Positions 20,734 through 32,649 of a stretch of DNA of 64,000 nt are shown here, piece by piece. The stretch spans positions 962,501 through 1,026,500 of the forward strand of contig OZ037853.1 of assembly GCA_964035575.1 (NCBI GenBank). Reading direction: 5' to 3'. Made by a program: the position numbers and the translations under genes. The notes under the pieces are model-generated. The model had not been told where the DNA came from. It did not search any database and worked only from the letters and a program-made list of their open reading frames with translations. Within the stretch, counting starts at the first letter, position 1, and each line of letters begins with the position of its first letter. Source of the DNA: Rhynchopus sp. YZ270_cl-10. Taxonomy: Eukaryota > Euglenozoa > Diplonemea > Diplonemida > Diplonemidae.

Positions 20734-21950
20734 GTGCGTTGCGGTGTGATAAATCTGTTGGGGTGCGTTGGTGTGGCGCGGGATGGGATGGGCTTTGGAA
20801 TATTTGGGAGACAACCTGCGGAACGACGTTTGAGGTGGTGCGCTGTGCATTACGCGCTTCAGTCAATGAAGACACACCATACAGTATGTGGCCCTCAAAT
20901 TCATCAAAAATTCAAGCTGCAAAACGACCATGAATTTGCATCAGAAATGGTCGCTGCCGACCCCCACAATTTACAGTACTTCCCTTCCTTCCAAAGCTAC
21001 CACAACATCGTGTTCTCCGCTGTCAAAGCAGACTACACTGCTATGATCCACGCAGGACGCGGTTTGCGGTCGCAAAAGTCGTTCATCCTCTCTGCGATCA
21101 AAGAGGCAGGCACCTACAAGGTTCTGTACCACGCGGCACAGAGCTTCATGGACTCAAGCATCCCATTGTATGTCTCCAGCATTATTTCGAAGAAGATCAG
21201 CATACGCGAAGTCGGCCATATTCTCGAATCATTCGATTGCTTTGAGGCAACATTTCAGAGCACTGCAGGATGGAGCGATCGGGAGTACCTCTTAACTCAC
21301 TGCACAGCCACGACACGCTGTTTAGACGCGAAGTTTGTCCTCCTCCACAACATTCCCTTAAGCTACCTGCACCACACACAACGTGACAACGAGGAGTTCA
21401 TGCTGCACCTCGTGCAAAAGGATGGCCTGCACCTCAGACACGCCTCGGAAAGGATTCGCGGCATTCACACCATCGTTTTTCGCTACAGTACAGATAACCG
21501 GGCTGGCCCTCCGATTTGCTTCGACTGCACTACAGAAAGACGCAAACATTGTATGCGCAGCTGTCTCGACGGATGGCATGGCGCTTCAATATGTGATAGG
21601 AGGGTGCCATGGTGCAGTGGAGGCTGCATTGAAAGAGAACGGTGCTGCGGTGCAGTTTGTGGAGGAGGTGACGAAGGAGATGGCGGTGTTGGCTGTGACG
21701 CATACGTGCACTGCGTTGGGGTATGTGGGTGACGTGTTTTTGTGATGACGAAGATGTGGTGGTGGCAGCGGTCTCGCAGTGTGGTGCGTTGCTGCACCTT
21801 GCAAGCAAAAGGTTGCAAGCATGTGAGAGTGTTGTGCGTGCAGCAATGGTCAAGGGAGGGGGTTGTGGAGCAGGTGGCCGCCCCGATGTTGTGGAGCAGG
21901 TGGTCCACGATGTGCAGCGTGCGGAGGTGCTTGCTACAGGTCAGGGGGTC
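20734..21950 (+). pseudogene. DUF4116-like repeat gene, segment C (frame-disrupted)
   Basis: The frame from 20734 carries DUF4116-like repeats (DHEFASEMVAADPHNLQYF; NEEFMLHLVQKDGLHLRHA). Near 21.4-21.5 kb the repeats continue in another frame (ANIVCAAVSTDGMALQYV; GAVEAALKENGAAVQFV), and the last unit (VVVAAVSQCGALLHLASKR) lies in a third frame that runs open into NACHT copy 3. At least two frame changes are needed, so this is a pseudogene or contains introns not recognised here. Confidence 0.5.
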
Positions 21951-22049
21951 AGGGGTCTTCTTCTCCTTCTTCCCACAACACACAAACAGGGACAACACAC
22001 CAACCTTTGTGAACAAAAACAAACACAACATACATTTTGTTTCAGGAAG

Positions 22050-25000
22050 ATGGGATCCGGAGCGTCGAAGCCTGAAAAGGACGAGATTGCAAAGGGAATT
22101 ACTGGGAAGGAGAGGCCCGTGGACGCAGTGGACAGCGTGGACGGGAGGACAATGCTGCACAGTGCGGTGCTTGCGGGGGACGTGGAGGCAGTGCGGTTTC
22201 TTGTGGAGAACGGGGCAGGGAACGTGCGTGACAGGGACGGGAAGGTGCCGCTGTGGTACGCACTGCAGCACAGGGACGCGGATGTGCGGGGGCGACTTGA
22301 GGCGGAGCTGGGGGCGCATGCAGCACAGATCCTTGTGGAGGTGGAGGATGCTGTGCAGGTGTACCTCACTCACGGTGTCGCCACAACAACAACTACAACA
22401 ACAGCAACAAGAACAACAGGTGTGGCAGTGGAACGGAGCAGTGGAGATGCAACGACAGCACCTCTGACTGACCCTCACATGGACATGGCGAAAGACACGA
22501 ACACCTCGACTGGAGACAGGCACCTGGGAGAGGACGATCTTGACGGGGACACGGGTGCACTGTGGCACACAGACGGACGGAAGGTGGAGTTCCTGCGGAA
22601 AACAGACGACAACAACAACAACAACAAGAACAGCAATGGAGGTGAAGACCTGCTGTGCTGGCTGCGTGGTCTGCCAAAGGTGGATCCGCCGTTGGGCTAC
22701 ACAGACGAACACGTGCGGCACATGGAGGCGGGGTTCCGTGTGGTGTGCAAGCGTCTGCTGGAGGACATGAGAGGACGGAGGGAGGCTGCGGGGACACGTG
22801 GTGGGCACGTGGAGGTGGAGGACTGGATGGCGGCACGCGACCCGTTTGAGCTGCTGCTGTCGGGGTTCCTGTTCACGTCTGACTGCGTGGAGTATGTGCT
22901 GGACAGCGGCGGGGATGTTGTGTGCGACGAAAAGGACGGGACACCGCAGATTGCGAAAGGGCCTGACGGGAAGCTGCGGTACATCAGACTGACGGAGCGG
23001 GCTGTGCTGGACAACCACGGGAGTGCTGCTGATTCACAGTCGCTTGCGCTGTACATGACGATGAACACTGCGATGCGTGCTGTGGGGCAGCTGGCTGCGG
23101 TGAAGGAGTGGAAGGGGACACCTGAGAAGACAGGTGCAGCACCGAACGTGTTTGAGCTGTCGCCCGCACCCCCGCAGCTGCACGTGATTGCGACCTTTGC
23201 GCCGCTGATCCGTGGTCTGGACCGGCTGATTGGGAGCCGGCGGAAGCAGCTGCGGACTGTGTTCCGCGGGATCAATGTGAACGTGTCTGCGAAGTACGCG
23301 CTGAATACGCACATTGTGTGGAACTGCTTCACGTCGACAACACTGAAGCGGGATGTGGCTCGGAGCTTCATGTACGGGAAGGGGGGCACGTTCTTTGTGG
23401 TGGTGGCGAAGGAGGGTGCTGCAGACGTGAAGTTCTCGTCTGTGTATGCTTCGGAGGACGAGCTGCTGTACACAGCGAACATCGAGTACCGGGTGCAGTG
23501 GAAGCTTTCGCCGACGTTGCTGCGGATGATGGGGTTGCGCTTTGACGTGATTGTGATGCAGGAGGTGTGTTCTGGTGTGGAGACGAGTGCGGCTGAGCAG
23601 GTGGGTGCGCTGCAGGAGGTGATGGGACACACAGTCGCGTTCTTCGAGGACTACCTTGCGCAGTACGTGGAGGGGCGTGTGGGGGACGACACACGTGTGG
23701 ATGAGTCGGAGACACGTCCGCTGATGGAGGAGGTGCGGAGGTGGCTTCGTGCACGTGGAGGTGGAGGTGGAGGTGGGAAGCAGATGTCTTCCGTGTGCAC
23801 ACAGGCAGCAGCGGGCACAGAGCGCAAGCCTGATGTGGAGGCGAGAGAAGAAAGACAAGGGATGTGTGATGTGCTGTGTGTGATCGGAGAAGGAGGGAGC
23901 GGGAAGACGTCTGCTTCGATTGCAATTCTGAGCGACCTTGCAACGTCTGCGAGGAAGAGAGAAAGCACCAGTAGCGAAGACACAACAACAAACACAAACA
24001 GAAACAGAAACAGAAACAGAAACACCGTGGTGAGTGATGTGACTGCGGATGCGGATGCGAAGCCGTACTTCCCTGTGTTTGTGGCGCTGCCGACTGTGAA
24101 GCAGCACCTGCTTGAGAAGGGAGGGCTGGACAGGTTTGTGCTGGAGTCGTTTGCGCTGCGGGAGGCGGACCGTGCGTTCCTTGCGGAGACGTACGAGGTG
24201 GTGCTGGTGCTGGACTCGCTGGACGAGGTGGGGCTGACGCAGAAGGATGTGGATGCTGTGGTGGCTGAGGGTGGCCTTCTGTGCCGGCACCCGTGGGTGG
24301 AGGCACACTGCAGCGTTGTTGTGACTGTGCGTGGTGAGTACCTGAAGGGTGTGGACACGTCTCCGTCTGGTGTGTGTGGGGCTGGTGTGCGTGCTCTGTA
24401 CATGCAGCCGTTCACAGAGGTGGATGCGAGAACGTACATCGAGCGTGCAAACACAGCCTGGGAGAAGGAACACAAAGAGGAGAAGGAGAAGGAGAAGTCC
24501 GCCCACAAGGAAGAGCGCACAGTCTTCGTGCGTGAGGAGGACGTTGAGGGACTTGTGCAGCTGCGGAACCCGTTTGTGCTGCACATGGCGTGCCACGCGC
24601 AGTGCAGCGGGAAGGCTTCTGAAGAGGTGATCTACGAGACCTACCTGGAGACGTGGACGAAGAAGGAGATGGCGTCTGGTGGAGATGCTGGTGCTGTTTC
24701 GGATGTGTCTTTGGAGGATGTGGTGCGTGCAGGGGAGCTTGTTGCATGCAGGATGCTGGAGACAAACGAGTGGCAGGGGACTGTGGGTGTGGCGTCGAAG
24801 CTTCTTGATTCGCAGCACGGTGTGTGTGAGGCTGTGCGGGATGCGTGCTTCCGCTGCCTGCCGTTCCGGATTGAGGACTTTGGGGAGGAGCGGAGTGCGT
24901 TCACGTTCCGGCACAAGTCGGTTGGAGAGCACCTTGCAGCACGGCGGCTTGCACGTGATCCAGCAGGGACACTGGGGACGCTGGTGCAGCGGAGTTTCAG

Positions 25001-26943
25001 CAAGGACTCGCAGCGTGTGCTTGGGTTCTTTGCGGCGCTGGTGTGTGGAGACAGTGTGCTGTACGAACGTGCCTGCACAGAGCTGCTTGCGGCTGTGAAG
25101 GCGACACGCGGCAGTGCAGGTGTAGTTCCAGGTAGAGGTGGAGATGCAGGTGTTGGTGGGGAGGGTGCTGTGACAGCAGGGTCGAATGCAGCAGCACTGC
25201 TGGCACGTGCACGCATCCCTGTGAGTGGGGAGGACCTGAGCGGGATCCGTGTTTCGAACTGCGACCTGCGCGGGTCTCTGTTTGTGGAGACGGCGCTGAC
25301 GGGCGCTTCCTTCTCGAACTGCTGGCTGGAGCACACTGAGTTCAACACCTGCGACATGGGTGGCACGATGCTGCCTGACTGCTCCCTTGGCACACCACTT
25401 CCTGTACTGGAGCATGGTGCCTGTGCTGTGGTAGTCACACCTGATGGCAGTCACATCATAACAGGTGCTACTGATGTTGGTACAGCACATGTGTGGAGCA
25501 TGTGTTCTGGTGAAGAAGTGATGGTCTTGAAAGGTCATTCGAACGTGATCATTGGAGTGGCAGTATCTTTGGAACCTCTCCACTGGGGCAGAGGTGATGG
25601 TGTTCCATGCCGACGCTAAGTGGACAGCAGTGGCAGTCACTCCCGATGGATGTCACGTGGTTGCTGGATCCCAGAGCGGCACTGTGCACGTTTGGAGCAT
25701 TTCGACTGGGAAGGAGGTGACGGTGTTGCAAGGACATACCTCCACTGTGACTGCAGTGGCAGTGTCACCAGATGGATGCCACGTGGTTACATGCTCCCAC
25801 CACGACAAGACTGTTCGAGTGTGGAACACCACAACCGGGAAGGAGACACCAGGTTTCGAAGGGCTCTCAGGCAAGGCTGTGGCAGTGGCCCCTGATGGAT
25901 CTATTATTTCGTACGGTGGCAGGAGGAACTCCGTCTGGAACGCATCCACCGGCAGACAGACACATGTAGTTGAAGCCGGAGCATATCAACGCAATGCTGA
26001 TGCTGCGGCTGTGTACCCAGATGGCTCTCATGTAGTTTATTGCTCTTTCGACGACGCTGGCGAAAGGAGAGCGTGTGTGTGGGACGTTGCGACGGGGAAA
26101 GTGCAGCCTTTGTGCACAGATTCCAGTGAGTTTGCGGTGTTCTTGAAAGGGTGTGGAACACTGCATTCCTTAGCAGTGTCTCCCGATGCATCTCACGTGG
26201 TGACCTGTTCAGAGTCTTCAGAGGAGACAGAGGAGGAAGACACTTACTGTGCGTATGTATGGAGCATGCCGACTGGGAAGAAGGTGTCAGTTTATGCAGG
26301 AACCCGCCGTCTCAGAGTATACGCCGGAACTATGTCTATTTCTAGGGGAGTGGTAGTGACTCCTGATGGAGTGCATGTGGTTTCGTACTATGATGATAAC
26401 ACCGTACACATGTGGAAACTCCACACTGGAGAAGAGACGATGGTGTTCACAGGACATACATCTTCTGTCACCGGCGTGGCCGTGACTCGTGATGGATCTC
26501 GTCTTGTTTCATGCTGTTACGACAAGACTGTGTGTGTGTGGGATGTTGCCAGCGGGAAGGAGGTCTTCACCCTGAAGCATGATGGTTACGATAAGGTGTT
26601 CGGAGTGGCACTGGCACCTGATGGAGCTCACGTGGTGTCGAGTACACGCAGTGTGAATGTGTGGAGCATGACCACTGGTGAGAAGGTGGCAGAGATCGAG
26701 GCACATTGTGATTTGCTCGGACTTGCTGTGAGCCCTGATGGACGCGAAGTGATGTGTGCTTGCAAGGGCAACACTGTGCGTGTGTGGACCATCTGCACTG
26801 GGGAAGACGGCACGATTGATGGGTTGCGGCTGAAGAGAGTGATCGGTGTCCCTCCAACAGTTCCTCGTGCATTAGGCTGTCGCAATGCTGATGCTGTGGA
26901 ACCTGAACTTGCGAGACGGATTCTTTGTGATGTCGAGGAGTGA
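22050..26943 (+). pseudogene. ART-NACHT-WD40 gene, copy 3 (deletion in WD40 region)
   Basis: The sequence starts MGSGASKPEKD behind the same TTTTGTTTCAGGAAG as copy 2 and is nearly identical through the ankyrin-like, ART (FRGIN, FTSTT, SEDELL), NACHT (GEGGSGKT, VLDSLDEVG) and pentapeptide-like parts. In the WD40 region about 425 bp present in copy 2 (equivalent to 15,899-16,322, roughly repeats 2-5) are missing and the frame changes near 25.6 kb. The remaining repeats are open from 25,552 to 26,943. A product ending at 25,619 would keep the ART and NACHT domains but only about two WD repeats. It may be a pseudogene or a shortened variant. Confidence 0.85.
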
Positions 26944-27420
26944 GCGCACTGTTCGTACTTGCTCTTTGTGTCTGCCTCTTTTCCAAGACGAATGCAGTCT
27001 GAGTGACGAGGACGAATGGTGTTGACACTGCCTCGTGCGGTGGTGCCCTGATGCCACTGCGGGTGCGTTGTGCGAGGACAGAAGAGCGGCTTGTCGAGGT
27101 GTTACACTGCCAGTGCACTAAGTGTGCTGTCTGTTCATATTCACACGTCTTTTCCAAGATGTGTTGCGATTACACATATTTTTTGACCACTTGGTTTTTG
27201 GAGTGTCACACACTGCCACTTCCACATCTGTACACTATTCATTTCTGACTTTGCTTTTCCCTGGAGTTTGGATGACCCCCAAAACCGCCAAAAACTTATC
27301 TGGAACACCAAGTTTCTTGAGTACTGTACAACGCTAACATACAGCACCACCAATCTTCACCCCCTCCCCACACACACGAAGCCAGGAGAGGGCCCTACAC
27401 GCTACCTCCCCTCCTATTGT

Positions 27421-27630
27421 TGATGTAAAGTACAAAAGGATTCCACCTCACAGAAGGGATGGTTTGTGGATAACAAAAAAAGGGGGGTCGCATTTTCCCT
27501 TATCTCATCACTGCCACACTTCTTCTTCCTTTTTCAACCAGACCCTACATCACAAAGGCCTGATTACCCTGTGTTCCATGATCCCCGTTCATCTGGCTGA
27601 TGAGTGGAAGCGGGAGTAGAGCATATCAGA
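27421..27630. repeat. 200-bp dispersed block, member 4
   Basis: Same block as 7860-8052, near-identical. Confidence 0.75.
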
Positions 27631-27770
27631 TGTGAACCACGAAATGGATGTAGGACTGCGTGGTTGGGGTCCACTCCCGTGCACCGGTCATGTACCAAGG
27701 ACATACTGGTCATAAAACACTAGTCATTTGGACGTAGCACTGCTAGTCTTCCCGCTGACTAGTCCGCCGT

Positions 27771-27815
27771 GAAGTGCACTGTTCACGAGCGGGCTGTTGT
27801 ATTTCAAGTCAACTT
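27771..27815 (+). repeat. TTCACGAG...TTGTATTTCAA upstream motif, site 2
   Basis: Identical to site 1 over the motif; 160 bp upstream of UBL-LRR copy 2. Confidence 0.5.
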
Positions 27816-27975
27816 TTTGTTCGACACCAAAGCGCAGATCCTGCGTCTGCGTGCAGAGGTGTTTGCACTTCACATACCATTTCTTGCTTGGTGCCTGCGT
27901 CCGCCGATGAACTTCCTTCTCCAACTCATCACACCAACACAACAGGGAAAAGGCTTTGGTGACACAGCAGTAAAA

Positions 27976-29665
27976 ATGGATTTGACAATCAAGGGGTGGA
28001 ACGGAGTGAAGGATACGGTGGAGCTGGGTGAGGATGACACACCTGCGGTGCTGCGTCGGAAGGTGGCGTCTGCAGTGGGGTTGCCTGAAGACGGCTTTGC
28101 GATGAGTTTCGGCGGGGAGGCGGTGGACGAAGGATACGACATGACGCAGCTGAGTGCTGGAGACACGGTTGTGTTGACGAAGGTGACGAAATACGAGGCC
28201 AGAGCAGCACTTCATGCGTTGGGTGAGACTGACATCACTGCTGAGAGGCTGAAGAGTCCCGACGGCGGACCGCCCCCCATAGCACATTTTTGCGGTGCAC
28301 GGGCGTACGGGATTAGTATCTTTTTTTCGAGAGAACCCAAGAGCGGCCAGGTCCTGGACAAGTACGTTGTGCTTTTAGACCTACAAACTGTCTGGGGTGG
28401 TGGGACCTCGGGGCGAAGGGTGCTTCCCGGGACCCCAATATCCTACCACAAGGAGCTCGAGTCGTGCATGGAATGCAGGGTACTCTGAGCCGATCACTTC
28501 CACAACTCCCAGATCCCAAGACCTCCACGGGGGGCAGGCCTCCACGGCAACCCGCGACCGCCGACACCTTAGCTCCGTACTGCCTCTGTCTGTAACCTGC
28601 CGGTCCCCCACCTACCTACGCTTTTTGTGGTGTCTTTTTACGACGGTGGACCAAGGGGCTTTGCAGTGCAGTCAACGCCGACGGAGCGAGACTCGATTGT
28701 GACCGGGTGAAAAGGGAACCTTAGCCAGCGCTAACCAGCGGCAGTTTTGACTCAGGGAGGAGTTTCTCACCGCAGACTGGCGACACACCCCCACTTTTTC
28801 GGGGTGGCTGCATTCCTCTTCGGAACGGGGTGTTCCATCCTATTTTTAAAAACGTTTATCTGCTGAGAGGCTGAAGAGTGTGAAGGATCCTGAGGTTGCG
28901 TGTTTGCTTCTGCAGGCGGAGGTTGCGACCGTGATTCCTGAGTACTTCTTGCGGGGGGCATCGTTGACGAGTCTTGATCTGAGTGCTGAGTCTGTTGTGA
29001 CTCACATTGGGCACAGCTTTTTGGCGAACTGCACTTCATTGACAAGCATCGACCTCTCTGGGTTGATCCATGTTACACACATAGGCGACTGCTTCCTTAC
29101 TGGATGCGAGTCTTTGTGTACACTGGACTTATCACCATTGAGGAGTGTTACACACATTGATGAATGCTTCCTTGAAGGATGCAGGTCTTTGCGTACACTG
29201 GTCTTGCCACCACTCAGCAGTGTTACACATATTGAGTCCTGCTTCCTTTGGGGATGCTGGTCTTTGTGTTCAGTGGACTTAACACCACTAAGCAGTGTTA
29301 CAAAAATTTTGTCATGCTTCCTGTGGGAGTGCAAGTCTTTGCGTACACTCGACTTAACACCACTTAGCAGGGTCACACATATTGAGAGCAGCTTCCTTTA
29401 CGGATGCAGTGCTTTGCGTACACTGGACTTATCGCCACTGAGCCATGTTACTCACATTCAGAGCGCCCAGTTGCTTCTCGAGTATGAGAACTTCCTGTAT
29501 GGATGCACTTCGTTGGAGAGCATCTACCTCACCGGCTGCAGCGATGTTGTGTCGAGCACAGTGAGGGAAGGTGAGTGGGGGGAGTTTGTGGTTGAATCCC
29601 GTCCGAAACGCAGCAAAGACGAACCACTTGAGGAATCCCGCAAGCGACTGAGACACGCAGAGTGA
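27976..29665 (+). pseudogene. UBL-LRR protein gene, copy 2, interrupted by insertion B
   Basis: The UBL domain (MDLTIKGWNGVKDTVELG) and linker run to the target site at 28238-28257. The LRR part resumes at 28860 and has about eight BspA-type repeats, ending in RPKRSKDE and RKRLRHAE. The 602-bp insertion and 20-bp duplication separate the halves. The upstream half ends in the insert at 28488. The 5' leader shares CACACCAACACAACAGGG with the other copies. Confidence 0.8.
28258..28859 (+). mobile_element. insertion B: site-specific retroelement-like insert in UBL-LRR copy 2
   Basis: It is flanked by CTGCTGAGAGGCTGAAGAGT at 28238-28257 and 28860-28879. The last ~58 bp (GGTGGCTGCATTCCTC ... CCTATTTTTAAAAACG) are shared with insertion C, which sits at the same position of another UBL-LRR gene. 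The 5' parts differ, so the shared end is the 3' end and B is probably a 5'-truncated copy. It is GC-rich with no recognisable protein domain. Confidence 0.8.
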
Positions 29666-30022
29666 CGCCGCCAGCTGCGCACTGCGCCCTTGAGCTGCAC
29701 GACGCACACCCTCACAGGCGTGTCTTATGCGACGGCGACAGGCGGCTGGCCAGGGTGTGCACAAAGGGCGGAACGGTGTTTTTGTGTTTCTTTATCTTTC
29801 TGCTTTTCGCCCCCCTCTCAGTTTTTCTTACATCAAATATCCAAAGACCCCCCCTCTATCTGCCCCTTCTTTTGTACCAACGCCCCTCCCTTGAGTAAAA
29901 ATGAAAGCACAATGCCTGCTGGCTAATTCTGGCTTTCTCCCTCAACACCACGCACACACACCCTCCCCTCCCTCACACTCCCTTCTCATCATAGGGATCG
30001 AATCAAATACCAAAGAAAAAAA
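29666..30022. other. intergenic region upstream of the WD40 gene
   Basis: It holds the 3' flank of UBL-LRR copy 2 (TTATGCGACGGCGACAGG, also at 40,890) and then the segment duplicated at 19600-19765. A pyrimidine-rich tract ending TCTCATCATAG lies just upstream of the WD40 start and could be a splice or trans-splice acceptor. Confidence 0.5.
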
Positions 30023-31093
30023 ATGCTAACACAACTCTCCACCACCGAAGCTCATGAGGACGGCGTGATGTGTCTCGCCATTTGCGGATCCGGCGAGACG
30101 CTGTGCGTTCTTTCTGGGGGTTGCGACGGTGTGATCAATGTCATTTCTCGTGGCGGGGAGATTGTACAGACGATACAGGGACACAAAGCTGGGGACACAT
30201 GCAACAGAATCATCGAGGTGTCCCCTGGGTATGTTCTGTCCTGCGGTGATGACGGTGCGATTCATATGTACTCTCTGAAGGATCAGCGTCTTACGAAGCT
30301 GGCCACAGCGAATCAGGGGTCTGCTGTCAACCATATTCTGTTTCATGCTCAAGCAGGCGTGCTCTGTGCGTGCGATGACAACGGAGGCATTGCCGCTCTT
30401 CGTTTGCCTTCATTTGTCATGGACACAACCTTGCCAGTGGAGGACCCAAGCATCGAAAAGATTATCTCATTCAACGGCGGGGCACAGTCGTTAAACTGCA
30501 TGGCACAACATGATACACTGCTCTGGACCGGAGGTGACGATGGGTACATCCGTGTCTGGTCGATCACCGACGATGTTCTTGCAGTAGCCTCAGCAGAAGA
30601 AGCCTCCCAGGTTCTCCCTTCGAACAACATTCTTGTTGTTCAAACCGAAGACGAAGTGATGGTCAACGTGCTCTCCGTGCACTCCTCAATCCTATGGGCA
30701 GGAATCGGGATGTCTGGTGTAGGAGTCATCCAAAAGCGGAGCGCAGCAACGGGAGAGCTGCTCTGCTCCGTCGTTACCTCGGATTGGGTGCGGGCGATAA
30801 CCTTTCTGCGCCCAGGGGAAGGTGTGTCCGCATATGACGACGGTAAAGTCTGCTATTTTAACGGCGAAAAGAAGGCAATCGAAGCAGAGGCAGAGGTAGC
30901 GGAAACAGCGGCAGGGGAGGAGGGGGAGGGGGCGCCTGCGGCTGTTGATTCCGACAATGAGGAGGAGCCAGCACCGGTCATGGTGGAGGCGCTGCAATGG
31001 CCGCGGGTGGCGCTCATGGACCTGACAGTGGGCCAGGGTCTCGTTGCAGTCACGAAGGATACGGATGTGGTACTGTTTGAAGTGGCTGAGTAA
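30023..31093 (+). CDS. WD40-like beta-propeller protein
   Basis: 356 residues in one clean frame, single copy. Propeller-like blades are visible, for example VLSGGCDGVINVISRGGEIVQ, VLSCGDDGAIHMYSLKDQ and LLWTGGDDGYIRVWSITDD. Near residue 290 there is an acidic low-complexity insert (EAEVAETAAGEEGEG; DSDNEEEP). It is not closely related in sequence to the WD repeats of the NACHT genes and is probably a scaffold protein with unknown partners. A ~75-bp stretch of its interior and its upstream DNA have been copied to 921-1000 and 19600-19840. The start is the first ATG after a likely AG acceptor and an A-rich leader. Confidence 0.8.
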   Translation: MLTQLSTTEAHEDGVMCLAICGSGETLCVLSGGCDGVINVISRGGEIVQTIQGHKAGDTCNRIIEVSPGYVLSCGDDGAIHMYSLKDQRLTKLATANQGSAVNHILFHAQAGVLCACDDNGGIAALRLPSFVMDTTLPVEDPSIEKIISFNGGAQSLNCMAQHDTLLWTGGDDGYIRVWSITDDVLAVASAEEASQVLPSNNILVVQTEDEVMVNVLSVHSSILWAGIGMSGVGVIQKRSAATGELLCSVVTSDWVRAITFLRPGEGVSAYDDGKVCYFNGEKKAIEAEAEVAETAAGEEGEGAPAAVDSDNEEEPAPVMVEALQWPRVALMDLTVGQGLVAVTKDTDVVLFEVAE

Positions 31094-31129
31094 AAAAAGG
31101 AAGCGGGGAAAAAAAAGCAAACAAAAAAG

Positions 31130-31193
31130 TGAAATCAGAGATTTGCACAAAAACTGTGGCACAACCGAGGCAACTACACTACTACAATTTAGC
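31130..31193 (+). repeat. GAGATTTGCACAAAAACTG 3'-flank motif, site 1
   Basis: It starts ~36 bp after the stop of the WD40 gene: AGAGATTTGCACAAAAACTG then GGCACAACCGAGGCAACTAC and an A run. Related copies are at 40444-40508 and 49375-49432. Confidence 0.55.
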
Positions 31194-31306
31194 AAAAAAA
31201 AAATAATCTAAAATAAAAGTTGTCACTTCATTCCGCCCTGAATACGTTCTACGTGTTTACAAAACAAAATGCAATCTTCAAAAAAGAACTACTATTTCAA
31301 AGGAAA

Positions 31307-31747
31307 ACAAGTAATTGCTATCGGAAAAAAAACGGGGTGTGATGTGGAACTCCATCCTGTAGAAATAATCTACAACACGCCCAGCATTCTGCTCTTCTGC
31401 AGGTATGCTAACGCTCTTCGTACGCTGCCAGACCCACTGGGACGCCAGTATCTGAAACGTTCAAGAAGGGGGGGCTGTCCTCTTCATCCAGCACCATCTG
31501 CTCGATAGCGTTGTTAGACGTCGGCTCGGCAGGCTCGGCGTGTTCCAGCTCGTTTTTGTCCACAGGCTCCCCACATTGTCGTCGTCGTTGGAGCAGTGCG
31601 GAAGGAACACAGAACGCACAGACTACAACACATCGATCACACCAGGCACATCAGCACCTCCAGCAAATCGCCAGGATGCTACGGTGGTTTCGAAAATAGC
31701 GCGGAGTTTTCCACAGCACACCCCGTTTTTTCTTAGCAATTACTTGT
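31307..31747. mobile_element. MITE-like element with ~45-bp terminal inverted repeats
   Basis: The left end ACAAGTAATTGCTA, then an A run, CGGGGTGTG and ATGTGGAA, is mirrored at the right end (TTCCACAGCACACC ... TAGCAATTACTTGT). It is 441 bp with no transposase. A clear target duplication could not be assigned. Confidence 0.6.
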
Positions 31748-32468
31748 CCTTGTTGTTATTGTTGTTTTCAACCACCTTCCTTCAACCCTTGTAGGGATCA
31801 GTTGTTATTATTTTCGCGAAAACATGAAATTATACATTTCAAGAGAACAAATTAAAAAGGGTCCTTATTTGCATTTTTGGGATCCGCCCGTGCAGTGGTG
31901 GGGTCAATCTCGAAAATTGGACAATTTTTTGACTACTTAAATTTTGAGAAATATGAGCCCGGTTCCTTATACGTGGGCCCATTTTCAGCTAAAATTTTCC
32001 TCAAAATCTGGTTTTGTAAAATTGACCCTTTCCCCCCCCCACATCGATTTCAATACTATACCTTACTTCACCTACGGTTGCCCTTACAGGGGGGGTGAAG
32101 GAAGGTAGGTTGAAAATACTGTGTCCGGAGTTTTTTGTCTCCGGATACGGTAAAGAAGTTACTCCGCTAATCGAGCAAAAAATATGGTCAACTCAGCGGA
32201 GCAAAAAGTGATTTTTTACCTGAATTTTTTCTTTGTATTTTTCAGTAAAATACATGGGAATAATCCGGGAATTCCCTTTTTTTTTTAAAGGCAACCACGA
32301 ATGCCCTTCCTCAAAGCGATATTGGTGTGCAAAGAAGACTGACCCCCGGTTGAATTGTCGATGCAAAAAAAAAAGTCAAAAATAAAATCAAAATCCTATC
32401 ATTGAAACCCGTAGAAAATGTGTTGGCAATACATACCCTTCTCCCCCCCCAAGTCATATAGTCATACG

Positions 32469-32649
32469 CAACGGTGAAGTAAATGACATGACACGCCTTG
32501 TACACGTTAAATGACATGTGAGAATCAGTGCCCCCATGCGCCACATAAAAATGACATCTACTCAATAGGTCATTTGAGGCACATGTAAAAAAAGTTACAC
32601 GTAAAGCACATGTAAATAGAACATCATGTCGTTTACTTCACCGTCGTGT
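32469..32649. mobile_element. MITE-like element, ACGGTGAAG family, member 1
   Basis: The left end CAACGGTGAAGTAAATGACA is mirrored by GTCGTTTACTTCACCGTCG on the right. Related ends are at 39077-39193. The interior has direct ATGACAT and CACATGTAAA repeats. Confidence 0.55.

Larger units (their letters stand above)
26944..27975. other. 3' flank of NACHT copy 3 to UBL-LRR copy 2
   Basis: It repeats the layout of 7,468-8,755: NACHT 3' flank, 200-bp block, a shortened relic of the CTAGT-rich element and the TTCACGAG motif, then the UBL-LRR leader. No additional gene is seen. Confidence 0.55.

Noticed and set aside
23034-25640. 868-residue open frame on the minus strand across NACHT copy 3, and similar long antisense frames in copies 1 and 2
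   Set aside because: They mirror the GC-rich, codon-biased sense gene, are rich in His, Arg, Gln and Ser, show no domain, and break wherever the sense gene has AT-rich linkers.
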